From DATFVA01 sp963774455 (GTDB taxonomy: Bacteria > Bacteroidota > Ignavibacteria > Ignavibacteriales > Ignavibacteriaceae): a stretch of DNA of 64,000 nt. Of this stretch, positions 33,850-44,099 are shown piece by piece. The stretch spans positions 682,001 through 746,000 of the forward strand of contig CAVZFD010000004.1 of NCBI GenBank assembly GCA_963774455.1. The letters are read 5' to 3'. The stretch's first letter is position 1; every line of letters begins with the position of its first letter. The position numbers and the translations under genes were made by a program. Under the pieces are notes generated by a model, which saw only the letters and a list, made by a program, of their open reading frames with translations, was not told the DNA's origin and searched no databases.

Positions 33850-34665
33850 ATGAGCACAGAAAAAACAATTAAGCGGATCACTACAAAATCCTTGATACTC
33901 CTGAAGCAGAAGGGGGTTAAGATCACTGCGTTAACGGCGTACGATTTTATAACTGCGAAACTGCTGGATGAAGCTGGCATCGATCTTATCCTTGTAGGTG
34001 ATTCCCTTGGTAATGTGTTCCAGGGAAATGATACCACGCTCCCGGTGACAATGGAAGAAATGATCTATCATACCAAGGCAGTATCTAAAGGTATAACCAG
34101 GGCTATGCTGGTTGTTGACATGCCATTTATGTCATATCAGCTTAGCAAAGACGAGGCTTTCCGTAATGCCGGAAGGATTATGAAAGAGACATCCGCTGGA
34201 GGGGTAAAGCTTGAAGGCGGTAAACGGGTTGTTAAAGCTATCAGGAAGATAACCAGGGCAGGAATACCTGTGATGGGACATATAGGGCTTACACCCCAGA
34301 GTATCCACCAGTTCGGCAGCTACAGGGAACGGGGTCGTGACGAAGAAGAAGCCGTTGAATTACTTGAGGATGCGAAGGCTGTTGAAGAAGCAGGAGCATT
34401 TGCACTGGTAATTGAAAAAATTCCCGCCGGATTAGCAAAAAGGATTTCAGAGTCGGTAAGTATTCCTACTATTGGCATAGGCGCAGGACCTTATTGCGAC
34501 GGGCAGATACTGGTTACACCGGATATGCTTGGGTTAAATGTCGATTTTCACCCGAGGTTTGTGAGGCACTATGCTCAGCTGGCCGATGTACTTTCATCTG
34601 CTGTTAAGAAATATATTAATGATATAAAAGATAAAAATTTCCCTTCCGAAGAGGAAAGTTATTAA
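33850..34665 (+). CDS. panB: 3-methyl-2-oxobutanoate hydroxymethyltransferase
   Basis: PanB adds a hydroxymethyl group to ketoisovalerate in pantothenate (coenzyme A) synthesis. The 271-residue length is standard. The family motifs TAYDFITAKLLDEAGID, LVGDSLGNV, GGVKLEGG, VMGHIGLTPQS and GIGAGPYCDGQILV are all present, including the metal-binding Asp of GDS and the catalytic Glu in VIEKIP. It follows lipM by 12 bases and closes the operon that begins at uppS. Confidence 0.97.
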   Translation: MSTEKTIKRITTKSLILLKQKGVKITALTAYDFITAKLLDEAGIDLILVGDSLGNVFQGNDTTLPVTMEEMIYHTKAVSKGITRAMLVVDMPFMSYQLSKDEAFRNAGRIMKETSAGGVKLEGGKRVVKAIRKITRAGIPVMGHIGLTPQSIHQFGSYRERGRDEEEAVELLEDAKAVEEAGAFALVIEKIPAGLAKRISESVSIPTIGIGAGPYCDGQILVTPDMLGLNVDFHPRFVRHYAQLADVLSSAVKKYINDIKDKNFPSEEESY

Positions 34666-34713
34666 GCAATTAATGACTTACTTACTCATTTAGATTTGAT
34701 TAACATTCAGCAT

Positions 34714-35841
34714 ATGATATTACGAATATTTTTATTTACGTTGATTCTATATCTGTTCCAGCCTTCCTCATTTTCCCAGGATGGGATAAAAAGTTATCTC
34801 GACGGCGCAAATATAACAGCTATCAAAAGTGAACCAGGCTATATCTGGGTAGCAACTTACGGACAGGGAATATACCGCTACTCTGTAAAGGATGACGACT
34901 GGGAGAATTTTTCCACCCGTGAGGGAAACCTTAAAAATGATCTTTTCTTTAATATTGCTGTCAGCAAAGATTATGTATGGGCCGGCGCTGCTGAAGGATT
35001 GTTCATTTATAATAAAAAGAAAGACATCTGGACAAATAAGAAATTTGCTTTCGGCGGTGAAATGGGAAACTGGATCCGTGCACTCTGTTATGATCCTGAT
35101 GAGAATGTTCTCTGGATCGGCAGATTTAAGAACCTTACTCAGCTGGATGTGAAAAGGCAGAAATTTACAGATTATGACAAAACCATAAAAGGCGATACAA
35201 AAACCAATAACTTTACGGCAATTGCACTTGATGGCGACAGTCTTGTTTGGTTTGGAACAGAAGGCGGAGTTCATAAATATAATAAGCACAGGAGTATAAA
35301 AAGCAATTCCGCCTGGGAATTTTATAATAACAAAAATGGTCAATTTCTTGAAGAGGGTTCCTCCGTTTCCGTGAGCGACTTAATGTTTGACAATAAATAT
35401 GTATGGTTTGCAACAGACGAATTTGTTACCAGGGAGCAGCCGGAATTCAATCTCGGCGGAATATACGTTTTTGACCGGAACCGCAGGTGGCTGAGAATCT
35501 CTAAAAAAGAGGGGCTCCCGGCAAACGGAATTTATTGTATTGAACGGACCGGCAACACTGTATGGGCCTCGGTTTACCAATTTTCAGGCAAAGACCGTGC
35601 AGAATACGGTCACGGCATTGCTCTCATAAACAGGATTACCGGTACAGTCAAAAACCTTGATCTAGATAAAGTTCAAATAAAGACTTCCACGATACTATCT
35701 TTTCTATTTGACGGAGCTGATCTCTGGATTGGCACAGATAAAGGGCTTTTCCGCATCAAAATCGATAATCCCCTTGCTCATTGGAACGGCAGAAAAAAGC
35801 CTCAGAAAGAAGAAAAACCAGCAGGAATCAAAAGGAAGTAA
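34714..35841 (+). CDS. Secreted two-component-propeller-like beta-propeller protein
   Basis: A 375-residue exported protein with a signal peptide (ILRIFLFTLILYLFQPSSFS) and repeats of the two-component-regulator propeller kind. The repeats have the pattern VWAGAAEGLFIYNK or LWIGTDKGLFRIK: a Trp and Gly-rich strand followed by an aspartate/asparagine turn, occurring about six times. In related proteins such propellers are fused to sensor kinases, but here no kinase follows and the C-terminus is a short basic tail. The preferred start is ATG 34714. The role is unknown; ligand binding in the periplasm or at the surface is likely. Confidence 0.8.
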   Translation: MILRIFLFTLILYLFQPSSFSQDGIKSYLDGANITAIKSEPGYIWVATYGQGIYRYSVKDDDWENFSTREGNLKNDLFFNIAVSKDYVWAGAAEGLFIYNKKKDIWTNKKFAFGGEMGNWIRALCYDPDENVLWIGRFKNLTQLDVKRQKFTDYDKTIKGDTKTNNFTAIALDGDSLVWFGTEGGVHKYNKHRSIKSNSAWEFYNNKNGQFLEEGSSVSVSDLMFDNKYVWFATDEFVTREQPEFNLGGIYVFDRNRRWLRISKKEGLPANGIYCIERTGNTVWASVYQFSGKDRAEYGHGIALINRITGTVKNLDLDKVQIKTSTILSFLFDGADLWIGTDKGLFRIKIDNPLAHWNGRKKPQKEEKPAGIKRK

Positions 35842-35933
35842 ATCCTTTTACAACGGTCATTTATCCTCCCGATTCTTTTTGAAGAATCAATTTATACTTA
35901 TTTTTACTCCTGTAATTCAATTTAAGGATATTT

Positions 35934-36926
35934 ATGATCTCTCTTTCAGTCAGCAGAATGAACGAACTCAAGAAGAAATTTAAAGGATTAAACGTTGCCG
36001 TTATCGGAGATATGATGCTAGATGGCTACTTCCAGGGAGATGTAAAAAGAATTTCTCCGGAAGCGCCCGTTCCCGTTGTTGAGGTAGGAAATGAATTTTT
36101 CCGTTTCGGAGGAGCTGCCAATGTTGCACTAAATATTCAGACACTGGGCGGTGTACCTCTGCCTGTGGGTGTAATAGGATACGATAACGATGGCACAATC
36201 TTCACTTCGCTGATAAATGAATTCAACATAAACCCTGACGGAATATTTATTGATGAATCCCGTCCTACCACCTCGAAAACAAGAGTAATTGCCCAAACAC
36301 AACATGTCGTAAGGATAGATAAGGAAAGCAAAGATTATCTCAACAGAAAAATGATGGCCGAAATTTATAATTACCTTGAGAAGCACGTCGGAATGCTGGA
36401 TGCCATAATACTTGAGGATTATAATAAAGGTGTACTTTCTGCATCGTTGATTGAAAAAATCATTCAGCTTGCCAAGTCGACAGGCATCATTGTAACTGTT
36501 GATCCAAAGTTCAACAATTTCTATTCATACAAAGATGTTACTGTATTTAAGCCCAACAGGAAAGAAGCCGAAGATGTGCTTGGTATGAAAATAAGAACAG
36601 ACGAGGATATTGCCGCCGCAGGAAGCAGGATACTTGAAAAGTTAAACTCGAAATATGTACTTCTTACATTGGGTGAAGGGGGAATAGCTGTGTTTGAAAA
36701 AGGAAAAAAAGAAAGAAGAATGCCTACCAAAGCAAGGAAGGTAGCAGATGTTTCCGGGGCCGGCGATACTGTGATTTCTACCCTTACTATGGCACTTGCT
36801 GCGGGCGCCGACATTATTGAGGCATCATACCTTGCCAATTATGCCGGGGGAATAGTTTGTGAGGAAATAGGCATTGTTCCTATTGAGCTGGATAAGCTTT
36901 TCAATACGGTAAGGGAGGAAAGCTGA
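35934..36926 (+). CDS. rfaE1: D-glycero-beta-D-manno-heptose-7-phosphate kinase
   Basis: This PfkB-family kinase phosphorylates heptose 7-phosphate at position 1 in the synthesis of ADP-heptose for the lipopolysaccharide core. The 330-residue protein shows AVIGDMMLDGYFQGDVKRISPEAPVPV and FGGAANVALNI at the sugar site and DVSGAGDTVISTL, with the catalytic Asp, near the end. In many bacteria it is fused to the adenylyltransferase as HldE; here the two functions are separate genes that overlap by one base. AAGGA precedes the ATG. Confidence 0.94.
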   Translation: MISLSVSRMNELKKKFKGLNVAVIGDMMLDGYFQGDVKRISPEAPVPVVEVGNEFFRFGGAANVALNIQTLGGVPLPVGVIGYDNDGTIFTSLINEFNINPDGIFIDESRPTTSKTRVIAQTQHVVRIDKESKDYLNRKMMAEIYNYLEKHVGMLDAIILEDYNKGVLSASLIEKIIQLAKSTGIIVTVDPKFNNFYSYKDVTVFKPNRKEAEDVLGMKIRTDEDIAAAGSRILEKLNSKYVLLTLGEGGIAVFEKGKKERRMPTKARKVADVSGAGDTVISTLTMALAAGADIIEASYLANYAGGIVCEEIGIVPIELDKLFNTVREES

Positions 36927-37402
36927 TGAGCATTTTAAGTGTTGAAGAAGCTGTGAAGATACGAGAAATCTCCAGGAATGAACAAAAGAAAGTCGTCTTC
37001 ACGAACGGAGTGTTTGATATTATTCATGCGGGACATGTGGATTATTTAATAAAAGCCAGGGACGCAGGTGATCTCCTTATAGTTGGTATGAACAGTGATG
37101 CTTCCGTGAGACGGATCAAAGGTGAAAACAGGCCGGTTGTGCCCGAAGATCAAAGAGCATTCGTGCTTTCGAACTTAAAACCGGTAGATTTTGTTGTGAT
37201 ATTCGCTGAGGATACTCCCCTTGAACTAATAAAAAAAATAATTCCTGATGTTTTAATAAAAGGAGCCGACTGGTCAATTGAGAATATAGTTGGAAAAGAT
37301 ATTGTTCTAGAGAACGGCGGTGAGGTAAAAACTATTCAGTTTGTAAATTATCAATCGACTTCCGGTATAATTGAGACTATAATTGAGAGGTACAGCGGTT
37401 AG
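36926..37402 (+). CDS. rfaE2: D-glycero-beta-D-manno-heptose 1-phosphate adenylyltransferase
   Basis: A 158-residue cytidylyltransferase-like enzyme that makes ADP-heptose. The nucleotide-binding signature reads VFTNGVFDIIHAGHVDYL, including HxGH, and GMNSDASVRRIKGENRPV binds substrate; IKGADWSIENIVG is also typical. It is translationally coupled to rfaE1 (the TGATG stop/start overlap). Together they supply the second half of the HldE pathway. Confidence 0.95.
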   Translation: MSILSVEEAVKIREISRNEQKKVVFTNGVFDIIHAGHVDYLIKARDAGDLLIVGMNSDASVRRIKGENRPVVPEDQRAFVLSNLKPVDFVVIFAEDTPLELIKKIIPDVLIKGADWSIENIVGKDIVLENGGEVKTIQFVNYQSTSGIIETIIERYSG

Positions 37403-37487
37403 GATGGATTCATCATATGATATTACCCCGAAATTTCTTTATTTAACGAAATATAAACAGGTTTTGTAGGATTATCCCCTTTATAAA

Positions 37488-40400
37488 GTGGAAGAAGAAA
37501 AGAAAACAGACAAAAAGAAAGAAAAGAAAAAACGAACGCTTTTACAGAAGATAGTTAATGTCTTCCTCTACATAGGGCTTTGTATTTTTCTTTTACTTGT
37601 TATCGCTTTTGCTGTAAGCCAGACCTCCTTTTTCCGTAACTGGCTTCGGGAAAAAGCAATGAGTGCGGCTAATGATGCCCTGAACGGAGAAGTGTATATT
37701 GGTAAGCTTGAAGGAACAATTTTTACCTCGCTTATTCTCCGTAATACTTATATAACTATGGACTCGGATACACTACTTAACGCTTCAAGAATTGAACTAA
37801 GAACCAGTCCTCTTCAGCTTCTCTTAAAGAAGATCTACGTTAGAAAACTTGAACTAGACGATACACAAATAAATCTTATAAGGGATAGGGACGGAACTCT
37901 GAACCTTGCAAAACTTGTTCCCCCTTCAACTACCCCGGATACCGCTTCATCATCGTTTCCGTTTAAGATCCTGGTTGCTGAGATGAAAATAAAAAATTCC
38001 GGATTATCTCTGAGAGATTATAATATAAATACAAATACCTCTTATGATACTCTGAATCTTAACAACCTCATAGTTAAGGACTTAAATCTTCAACTAAGCG
38101 CTTTTGCCGACATCAATAAAAATGATTTTGAAGTCGGGATACATTCGCTTTCATTTAAACCCAATGTAAAAGGGTTTGCAGTAAAGAACCTGGCCGGCGA
38201 GTTTTACGTGAACAGCGACTCTTTAAAGGTGAACGACTTAAACCTGAAAACGGATTCGTCTGATTTTATAATAAATGCAGTTGTGAAAAATTTCTCTATA
38301 TTCGACAGTACAAAGAACAATGATTTTAATAAAGCCGATTTAGACCTCCGGCTCAATGCGGATAAGTTTACTTTTTCCGATTTGTCTGTTTTCGTTCCCT
38401 CAACAAATATGCTGCAGGGAACCATCTCTACTGAAATTCAAATAACAGGATCATTTAAACTGCTGCACCTAAGGCAGCTTGAGATAGGTTTTCAGAATAC
38501 TCATCTGGCAGCAGAAGGACAGATAGAAAATCTGGATGCCGGGCAGGATATGCAGATTTCCATGGCGTTTCAAAATACATATATAAACCAGGAGGATCTG
38601 AATAGCCTGCTTCCCACGCTGAATATGCCAGTTTATAAGGAATACGGTACGGTTAGATTTGATACACTAACATATAAAGGCAACCCCCTTGATTTTTATA
38701 CACACATCAAAGTGAGGACGGATAAAGGAAGTTTCGCTGTTAACGGCAACCTTAATTTTGATAATAACCCAATGACCTATGATTTGAATTTCAGCACCGA
38801 TGGTCTCGATATTGCGCCCTTTGCGGGTGTATCCTCAAATCTTACTTCAAGGGGTTCAATAAAGGGAAAAGGTATCAAACCCGACAGTCTTAATGCATCA
38901 GTAAAATATTTTGCCGGCGGATCTGTCATTGACGGAAATAAGATGGATACGCTGAAATTAATCGCAGACGCAGAGAACAAAAATATCACTTATAAAATTA
39001 CCGCAGTATCAGATACATTAATGGCTTACCTTAAAGGTTCGTTTGATTTCACGAACGACAAACTTCCGGGATATGAACTCGATGGGGAAATCAGGAATCT
39101 AAACCTGGCCCGTGTGATGAATGACAGTGTGCAGACCGATCTTAATTTCAATATACAGGCAAGCGGGGAAGGATTTAATCCCGACAGTATGAATCTATTC
39201 CTCAGCGCTGCTATGTATAATTCCTCTATCAAAGGAATTAAAATTGATAGTACAAGAGCAATTGTGGATCTCCGGAAAAGTGACGGAGGAGAAAGAGTCG
39301 TGAATATAATCAGCGACCTTGCTGATATCACTCTTACAGGAAATTTTACGGTGACTAATGCAGCAGGACTGCTTACGACTGAGATGAAAATCGTTATGAA
39401 TGCCGTTAAGAATAAACTTAACAAACTCATTCCATCAGAAGTCGGGGTTGATTCGTTGGTAATCGCAGTGTCCGATATACCTACCATTAAAAATACAGAA
39501 AAGAAAACCAGTCTCGACTACGTGATAGAGTTCAAGGATTTCCAGCTTCTCTCACTATTCCTTGGAGGGAAACAGCTTGAGCTTGACGGTGATGTTCAGG
39601 GTAGGCTGGAGGAGACTGCCGACTCGCTGAATTTTACATTTAACACTAATCTTGAATATCTTAAATACTGGGGTAAGAATGATGTTTTCTTCTTATCTAA
39701 GCTAAATCTTGACCTTGCACTACATAATAACCTGCAGCAGATTTCTCTCTCACAGATGAATGCCGATGTAGAACTTAATATAGAAAGAATATTTACAGGT
39801 AATGACATAAAAGACCTGAAGCTTAGTTTGAATATGAGGGATGATTCCGCGGCAGTTAGTTTTTCCGCGAACGTGGAAAATTATTTATCCGCCAATATAG
39901 ATTCTAGGATGCACTTTGTTGAAGGCGGAGTTAACATTACATTCGATACCCTCTCAGCGATATATAATCAATTCGGGCTTGCAAACAGAAATCCGGTTAC
40001 AGTGGAATACTCCCCTGATTTGGTTCAGTTCAGGAACTTCGAATTGTTCCATAAAGATGGAAGTATCGCAATAGACGGTACGCTTCAGCGTAACGGCAGT
40101 CAGGATCTGACTATCAAAATGCAGGGAATAACGGGTAAAGAGATAAGTGAAACACTCCTGGGGATGAGACCGGAAAATTCCATCCAGAGCTACCTTAAAT
40201 TTTCGGCAGATGTAAAAGGCAGATTCGATTCACCCTTATTGAAAATTAATCTTGAGGCCGACAGCGTAACATTTAAAAACAAAAAGTTCGGTTCCCTTAT
40301 TGCTCAACTTAATTACGAGGATAAGAACCTTGATACCGATATAAGGTTTGTTGACAGCTTAAGGAACATGGAGCGGCCATTGCTGAAAATTACAGGCAGC

Positions 40401-41981
40401 GTTCCTCTGAACCTTGCATTCTCTGGAGCCGAAAAGCGCTTTGATGACAATACACCTTTGAATATAGATGTAGAAGCTGATAGCTTCAGGCTTGGTGCAT
40501 TCGGCAACCTGCTTCCTGAGATTGACAGGATAAACGGTGAATTAACAGCCAACCTGCATATAGGGGGAACATTCAGTAATATTGAACCCAAAGGACATTT
40601 TGTTCTTGATCATACTGATTTTGTATTTGCAAAAAATAATATGGAATACAATGCGGGACTTAAGATCACCTTAACCCCTGAGCTTCTGAAGATCGACAGT
40701 CTGCTAATCAAAAATGCCCCCAATACCAAAAATGGCGGGCAGATGACCGGAAGCGGCCAGGCAACACTAAAAAATCTGCAGGTTGTATCCTCAAACTTTA
40801 ATATCAGCGGCCAGCTCAAAGTTCTTAGTGAAGCCAGCAAATCTGCGAGTCCCTCTGTTTACGGCGATCTGGTTATTTCGACGCAGGGAAATATAGAATT
40901 TAAGCTTGACAGCAGCGGTGCTTTTATTGGTATGCCTATCGTGGTAAAGGTAGCCGATCTGATTTTTCCGCAGACCGAGAGCGCCTACCAGAATAGTTCA
41001 AATGATTTTATTTATGTATATGCTGCCGACACAACATCTCCAGAGAAAGGTAAAGAAGCCGACTTGCAGAGGTTAGTAGATCTTTCTCAGCGGCATAACC
41101 AGTCGCAGCAGAATAAATCAGGCAGCGGTTTATCATTTGATTACAAGATAGATGTTCATGTTGAAAAAGAGGCAAAAATTACATTCGTTCTTTCTAAAGA
41201 GCTGAACCAGAATCTTACTGCTATCATCAAGGGTGATTTCCATTATGAGAGGATTAAAGGAAAACCTGATGCCACCGGGCAGCTGAATTTGCTGAACGGA
41301 TCAACGCTGGAGTTCCTTAAGACATTCGACGCCGCCGGTTCAATTCGTTTTGAAAACCAGCTGGATAATCCCTACCTTGATATAACAGCTACATATACTG
41401 ATTATTATTATCCTGCGGGTGATTCTGTTTCAAATAACGAGGTGAAGGTTGCCGTAAAGATTACTATAAAAGGCTTTCTAAAGGACATGGGCAAAAATCT
41501 GGTTCAGGATCAGAATAATATTGCTGTATATTACGGTGCAAACAATATTGAGAATAATACTCCCGATCCAACCAAAACGGCATCTGATGCAGTGTTGTTC
41601 ATACTGGCAGGAAAATTTACTGAAGGAGCAACTCAGCAGGATAGAAATGCAGCAGCATCAACGGCTGCGTCGCTTGCGGGGTCAGTTGTAGGAGGATTTC
41701 TGAATAAACAGTTCGGAGACGTTGTCCGGAGGGTTGAATTACGGCAGGTTGGAACGCAAACCAGATTTAACCTTGTCGGCAAAGCCGGGGATATAAATTA
41801 TTCAGTCGGTGGATCTACAAATGTATTCCAGGATATCTCCCAGGCAAACGTTAAGCTGGAATATCCCATCACAAATCAGTTGTCGATAAGACTTGAACGT
41901 AAACAGTCGGTTACAGAAACAACTTCAAATATTACAGAAATGATTAATGAACTAGCTCTTAAATATAAATTCGAGTTTTAA
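37488..41981 (+). CDS. tamB: TamB-like translocation and assembly module protein
   Basis: TamB is a long periplasm-spanning beta-taco protein that moves lipids or helps barrel proteins into the outer membrane. The 1497-residue product has a very basic N-terminus, one membrane helix (LYIGLCIFLLLVIAFAV), an AsmA-like first part and the TamB domain at the C-terminal 350 residues, which end in a Phe (KYKFEF). The start is GTG 37488; the charged Lys/Glu stretch before the helix argues against a later one. It overlaps rnr by one base. TamA is not adjacent, though the barrel protein at 44100 lies two genes downstream. Confidence 0.9.
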   Translation: MEEEKKTDKKKEKKKRTLLQKIVNVFLYIGLCIFLLLVIAFAVSQTSFFRNWLREKAMSAANDALNGEVYIGKLEGTIFTSLILRNTYITMDSDTLLNASRIELRTSPLQLLLKKIYVRKLELDDTQINLIRDRDGTLNLAKLVPPSTTPDTASSSFPFKILVAEMKIKNSGLSLRDYNINTNTSYDTLNLNNLIVKDLNLQLSAFADINKNDFEVGIHSLSFKPNVKGFAVKNLAGEFYVNSDSLKVNDLNLKTDSSDFIINAVVKNFSIFDSTKNNDFNKADLDLRLNADKFTFSDLSVFVPSTNMLQGTISTEIQITGSFKLLHLRQLEIGFQNTHLAAEGQIENLDAGQDMQISMAFQNTYINQEDLNSLLPTLNMPVYKEYGTVRFDTLTYKGNPLDFYTHIKVRTDKGSFAVNGNLNFDNNPMTYDLNFSTDGLDIAPFAGVSSNLTSRGSIKGKGIKPDSLNASVKYFAGGSVIDGNKMDTLKLIADAENKNITYKITAVSDTLMAYLKGSFDFTNDKLPGYELDGEIRNLNLARVMNDSVQTDLNFNIQASGEGFNPDSMNLFLSAAMYNSSIKGIKIDSTRAIVDLRKSDGGERVVNIISDLADITLTGNFTVTNAAGLLTTEMKIVMNAVKNKLNKLIPSEVGVDSLVIAVSDIPTIKNTEKKTSLDYVIEFKDFQLLSLFLGGKQLELDGDVQGRLEETADSLNFTFNTNLEYLKYWGKNDVFFLSKLNLDLALHNNLQQISLSQMNADVELNIERIFTGNDIKDLKLSLNMRDDSAAVSFSANVENYLSANIDSRMHFVEGGVNITFDTLSAIYNQFGLANRNPVTVEYSPDLVQFRNFELFHKDGSIAIDGTLQRNGSQDLTIKMQGITGKEISETLLGMRPENSIQSYLKFSADVKGRFDSPLLKINLEADSVTFKNKKFGSLIAQLNYEDKNLDTDIRFVDSLRNMERPLLKITGSVPLNLAFSGAEKRFDDNTPLNIDVEADSFRLGAFGNLLPEIDRINGELTANLHIGGTFSNIEPKGHFVLDHTDFVFAKNNMEYNAGLKITLTPELLKIDSLLIKNAPNTKNGGQMTGSGQATLKNLQVVSSNFNISGQLKVLSEASKSASPSVYGDLVISTQGNIEFKLDSSGAFIGMPIVVKVADLIFPQTESAYQNSSNDFIYVYAADTTSPEKGKEADLQRLVDLSQRHNQSQQNKSGSGLSFDYKIDVHVEKEAKITFVLSKELNQNLTAIIKGDFHYERIKGKPDATGQLNLLNGSTLEFLKTFDAAGSIRFENQLDNPYLDITATYTDYYYPAGDSVSNNEVKVAVKITIKGFLKDMGKNLVQDQNNIAVYYGANNIENNTPDPTKTASDAVLFILAGKFTEGATQQDRNAAASTAASLAGSVVGGFLNKQFGDVVRRVELRQVGTQTRFNLVGKAGDINYSVGGSTNVFQDISQANVKLEYPITNQLSIRLERKQSVTETTSNITEMINELALKYKFEF

Positions 41982-44077
41982 TGAAGAAAAAAATAATTGC
42001 ATTCTTTAAAAGGAATGCAGGCAAAGGTTTTAAGAATAAGGAATTAGCTAAAAAGCTTAATATCACCGATGAGCATGAATACAGCTCACTTAAAGCTGTG
42101 GTCTTTAAGCTCTATGAAGAAAACTTTCTTACTAGATCAGGGAAAAAATATTACCTGAATCAAGCTCCCTCATCAAACACAGTGACAGGCGTACTGGAAC
42201 TAAACCAGGCAGGCTACGGGTTTGTGATTTCAAAAAACTCAAGTCTGGGTGATATTTTTATCGCCTCAAGGAACCTGGGTACTGCTTTTCATGGCGATAC
42301 TGTAGAGGCGGCGTTATTTGCCAGCAGGAAGAAAAAAAATATAGAAGGACAGATCATAAACGTCGTTAAAAGGAAGCGTAGTGAGATTGTTGGAACATTG
42401 AACAAATCGCATTCGTTTTATTTTATCAAACCTGACGATCCCAAAATTCACAGGGACATTTATATAAACCCCGATAAAACCGGAAAGGCCAGGGTTGGCG
42501 ATAAGGTTACAGTAGGAAATATTGTATGGGACAGATCGATGATAAATCCCGAAGGCGAAATTATCCAGAGGCTGGGGAAAACAGGTTCATTCGATACTGA
42601 CATCGCCGCCATTGCAAAGGAATTTAATCTCCCCTACCAGTTTCCTAAAGAAGTTCTCGATGAAGCCGAAGAGATTCCTGTAGAGGTTTCAGCGAGTGAT
42701 ATCGGGAAAAGGATGGACTACAGGAAGAAAGTCGTTTTCACAATCGACCCTGTTGATGCGAAGGATTTTGATGATGCCCTATCTATCGAAAAATTAGAAA
42801 ACGGAAACTATGAGGTCGGTATCCATATAGCGGATGTAAGTAACTATGTACCCGCAGGCACCAACCTGGATAAGGAAGCGCTCAGAAGAGGAAACAGTGT
42901 TTACCTGGTAGGAAGGGTGATACCAATGCTGCCCGAAAGGCTGTCGAACAATGTCTGTTCGCTGGTACCGGATGAAGACCGTCTTACATATTCTGTAATT
43001 GCTGAGCTGACAAAAAGAGGAAAGCTGGTAGATTATAAGATCGGGAAGAGCATAATAAATAGTAAACGCCGCTTTTCATATGAAGAGGTTCAGGAGATAA
43101 TTGATAAGGGTGAAGGAGATTTTAGTGAGGAAATCTACCTGCTTAACAGTCTGGCCCAGACCTTAAGAAAGAAAAGGATGAGCACAGGAAGTATTGACTT
43201 TTTCACACCCGAGATCCGGTTTGAACTTGATGACAGCGGCAATCCTGTCAGCATCCAGCGGAAAGAAATAAAGCAGAGCAATATGCTCGTTGAAGAATTT
43301 ATGCTGCTCGCAAACAGGGTAGTGGCTGCAAGAATCGCCTCACCTCCCAAAGGCGAGATCCATCCTTTTGTTTACAGGGTGCACGACCTCCCCGATAATG
43401 AAAAGCTGCAGGAATTTGCTCGTTTTGTAAAATCGCTGGGTTATACTTTTAATCCTAACTCTACTTCTAAGTCCACAGAATTCCAGGTATTGATGCAGAT
43501 GGTAAAAGGAACCGAAGAAGAGGGTGTTATAAACGAGCTTGCTATTCGTTCAATGGCCAAAGCAGTATACTCTGCAAATAATATAGGTCACTATGGATTA
43601 GGGTTCAAATACTATACTCATTTTACTTCGCCTATAAGAAGATACGCTGATCTTATTGTGCACAGAATGCTGTTCAATTACCTCGAAAAGAAAGGCAAAG
43701 AACGTTATCCCTACAATACTCTTGAAGACATAAGCGATCATATCTCTGTTACCGAAAGAAATGCCGTTGACGCAGAGAGACTATCGGTCAAACTAAAGCA
43801 GATAGAATATTTAAAGGCTCATCTTGGCGAGGAGTTTCATGCTATTATTTCCGGAATTACACATTTCGGAATTTTCGTTAAAATTACGGATATTTTGGCC
43901 GAAGGTCTGATAAGGGTAAGAGATTTGGAGGGAGATTTTTACGTTTACGATGAAAAAAAATATTCATTAATTGGGAGAAGAACCAAAAAACAGTTTCGTC
44001 TGGGCGATAAAGTTCAGGTAAAGCTGGTTCGTGCAGACCTGGAAAAATCCGAATTAGATTTTATCATATGCGAATAA
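41981..44077 (+). CDS. rnr: Ribonuclease R (3'-5' exoribonuclease)
   Basis: RNase R degrades structured RNA processively. The 698-residue protein has an N-terminal winged-helix domain, two cold-shock domains (about 70-215), the RNB catalytic domain with the acidic cluster DPVDAKDFDDALS, and a C-terminal S1 domain (about 615-695). The HYGLGFKYYTHFTSPIRRYADLIVHR motif is characteristic. The start ATG overlaps the tamB stop, an odd functional pairing that nevertheless implies shared transcription. Confidence 0.96.
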   Translation: MKKKIIAFFKRNAGKGFKNKELAKKLNITDEHEYSSLKAVVFKLYEENFLTRSGKKYYLNQAPSSNTVTGVLELNQAGYGFVISKNSSLGDIFIASRNLGTAFHGDTVEAALFASRKKKNIEGQIINVVKRKRSEIVGTLNKSHSFYFIKPDDPKIHRDIYINPDKTGKARVGDKVTVGNIVWDRSMINPEGEIIQRLGKTGSFDTDIAAIAKEFNLPYQFPKEVLDEAEEIPVEVSASDIGKRMDYRKKVVFTIDPVDAKDFDDALSIEKLENGNYEVGIHIADVSNYVPAGTNLDKEALRRGNSVYLVGRVIPMLPERLSNNVCSLVPDEDRLTYSVIAELTKRGKLVDYKIGKSIINSKRRFSYEEVQEIIDKGEGDFSEEIYLLNSLAQTLRKKRMSTGSIDFFTPEIRFELDDSGNPVSIQRKEIKQSNMLVEEFMLLANRVVAARIASPPKGEIHPFVYRVHDLPDNEKLQEFARFVKSLGYTFNPNSTSKSTEFQVLMQMVKGTEEEGVINELAIRSMAKAVYSANNIGHYGLGFKYYTHFTSPIRRYADLIVHRMLFNYLEKKGKERYPYNTLEDISDHISVTERNAVDAERLSVKLKQIEYLKAHLGEEFHAIISGITHFGIFVKITDILAEGLIRVRDLEGDFYVYDEKKYSLIGRRTKKQFRLGDKVQVKLVRADLEKSELDFIICE

Positions 44078-44099
44078 AAGTACCTTAAGGCCAAATCAA

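Noticed and set aside
34714..35841. Hybrid two-component sensor
   Set aside because: Only the propeller repeats are present; there is no membrane helix or kinase domain after them.
36790..36804. Further TGGCAC words as sigma-54 promoters
   Set aside because: Occurrences inside rfaE1, the hybrid kinase, rpsR and the last gene (for example 63713) lack TTG at the correct spacing and lie inside coding sequence.
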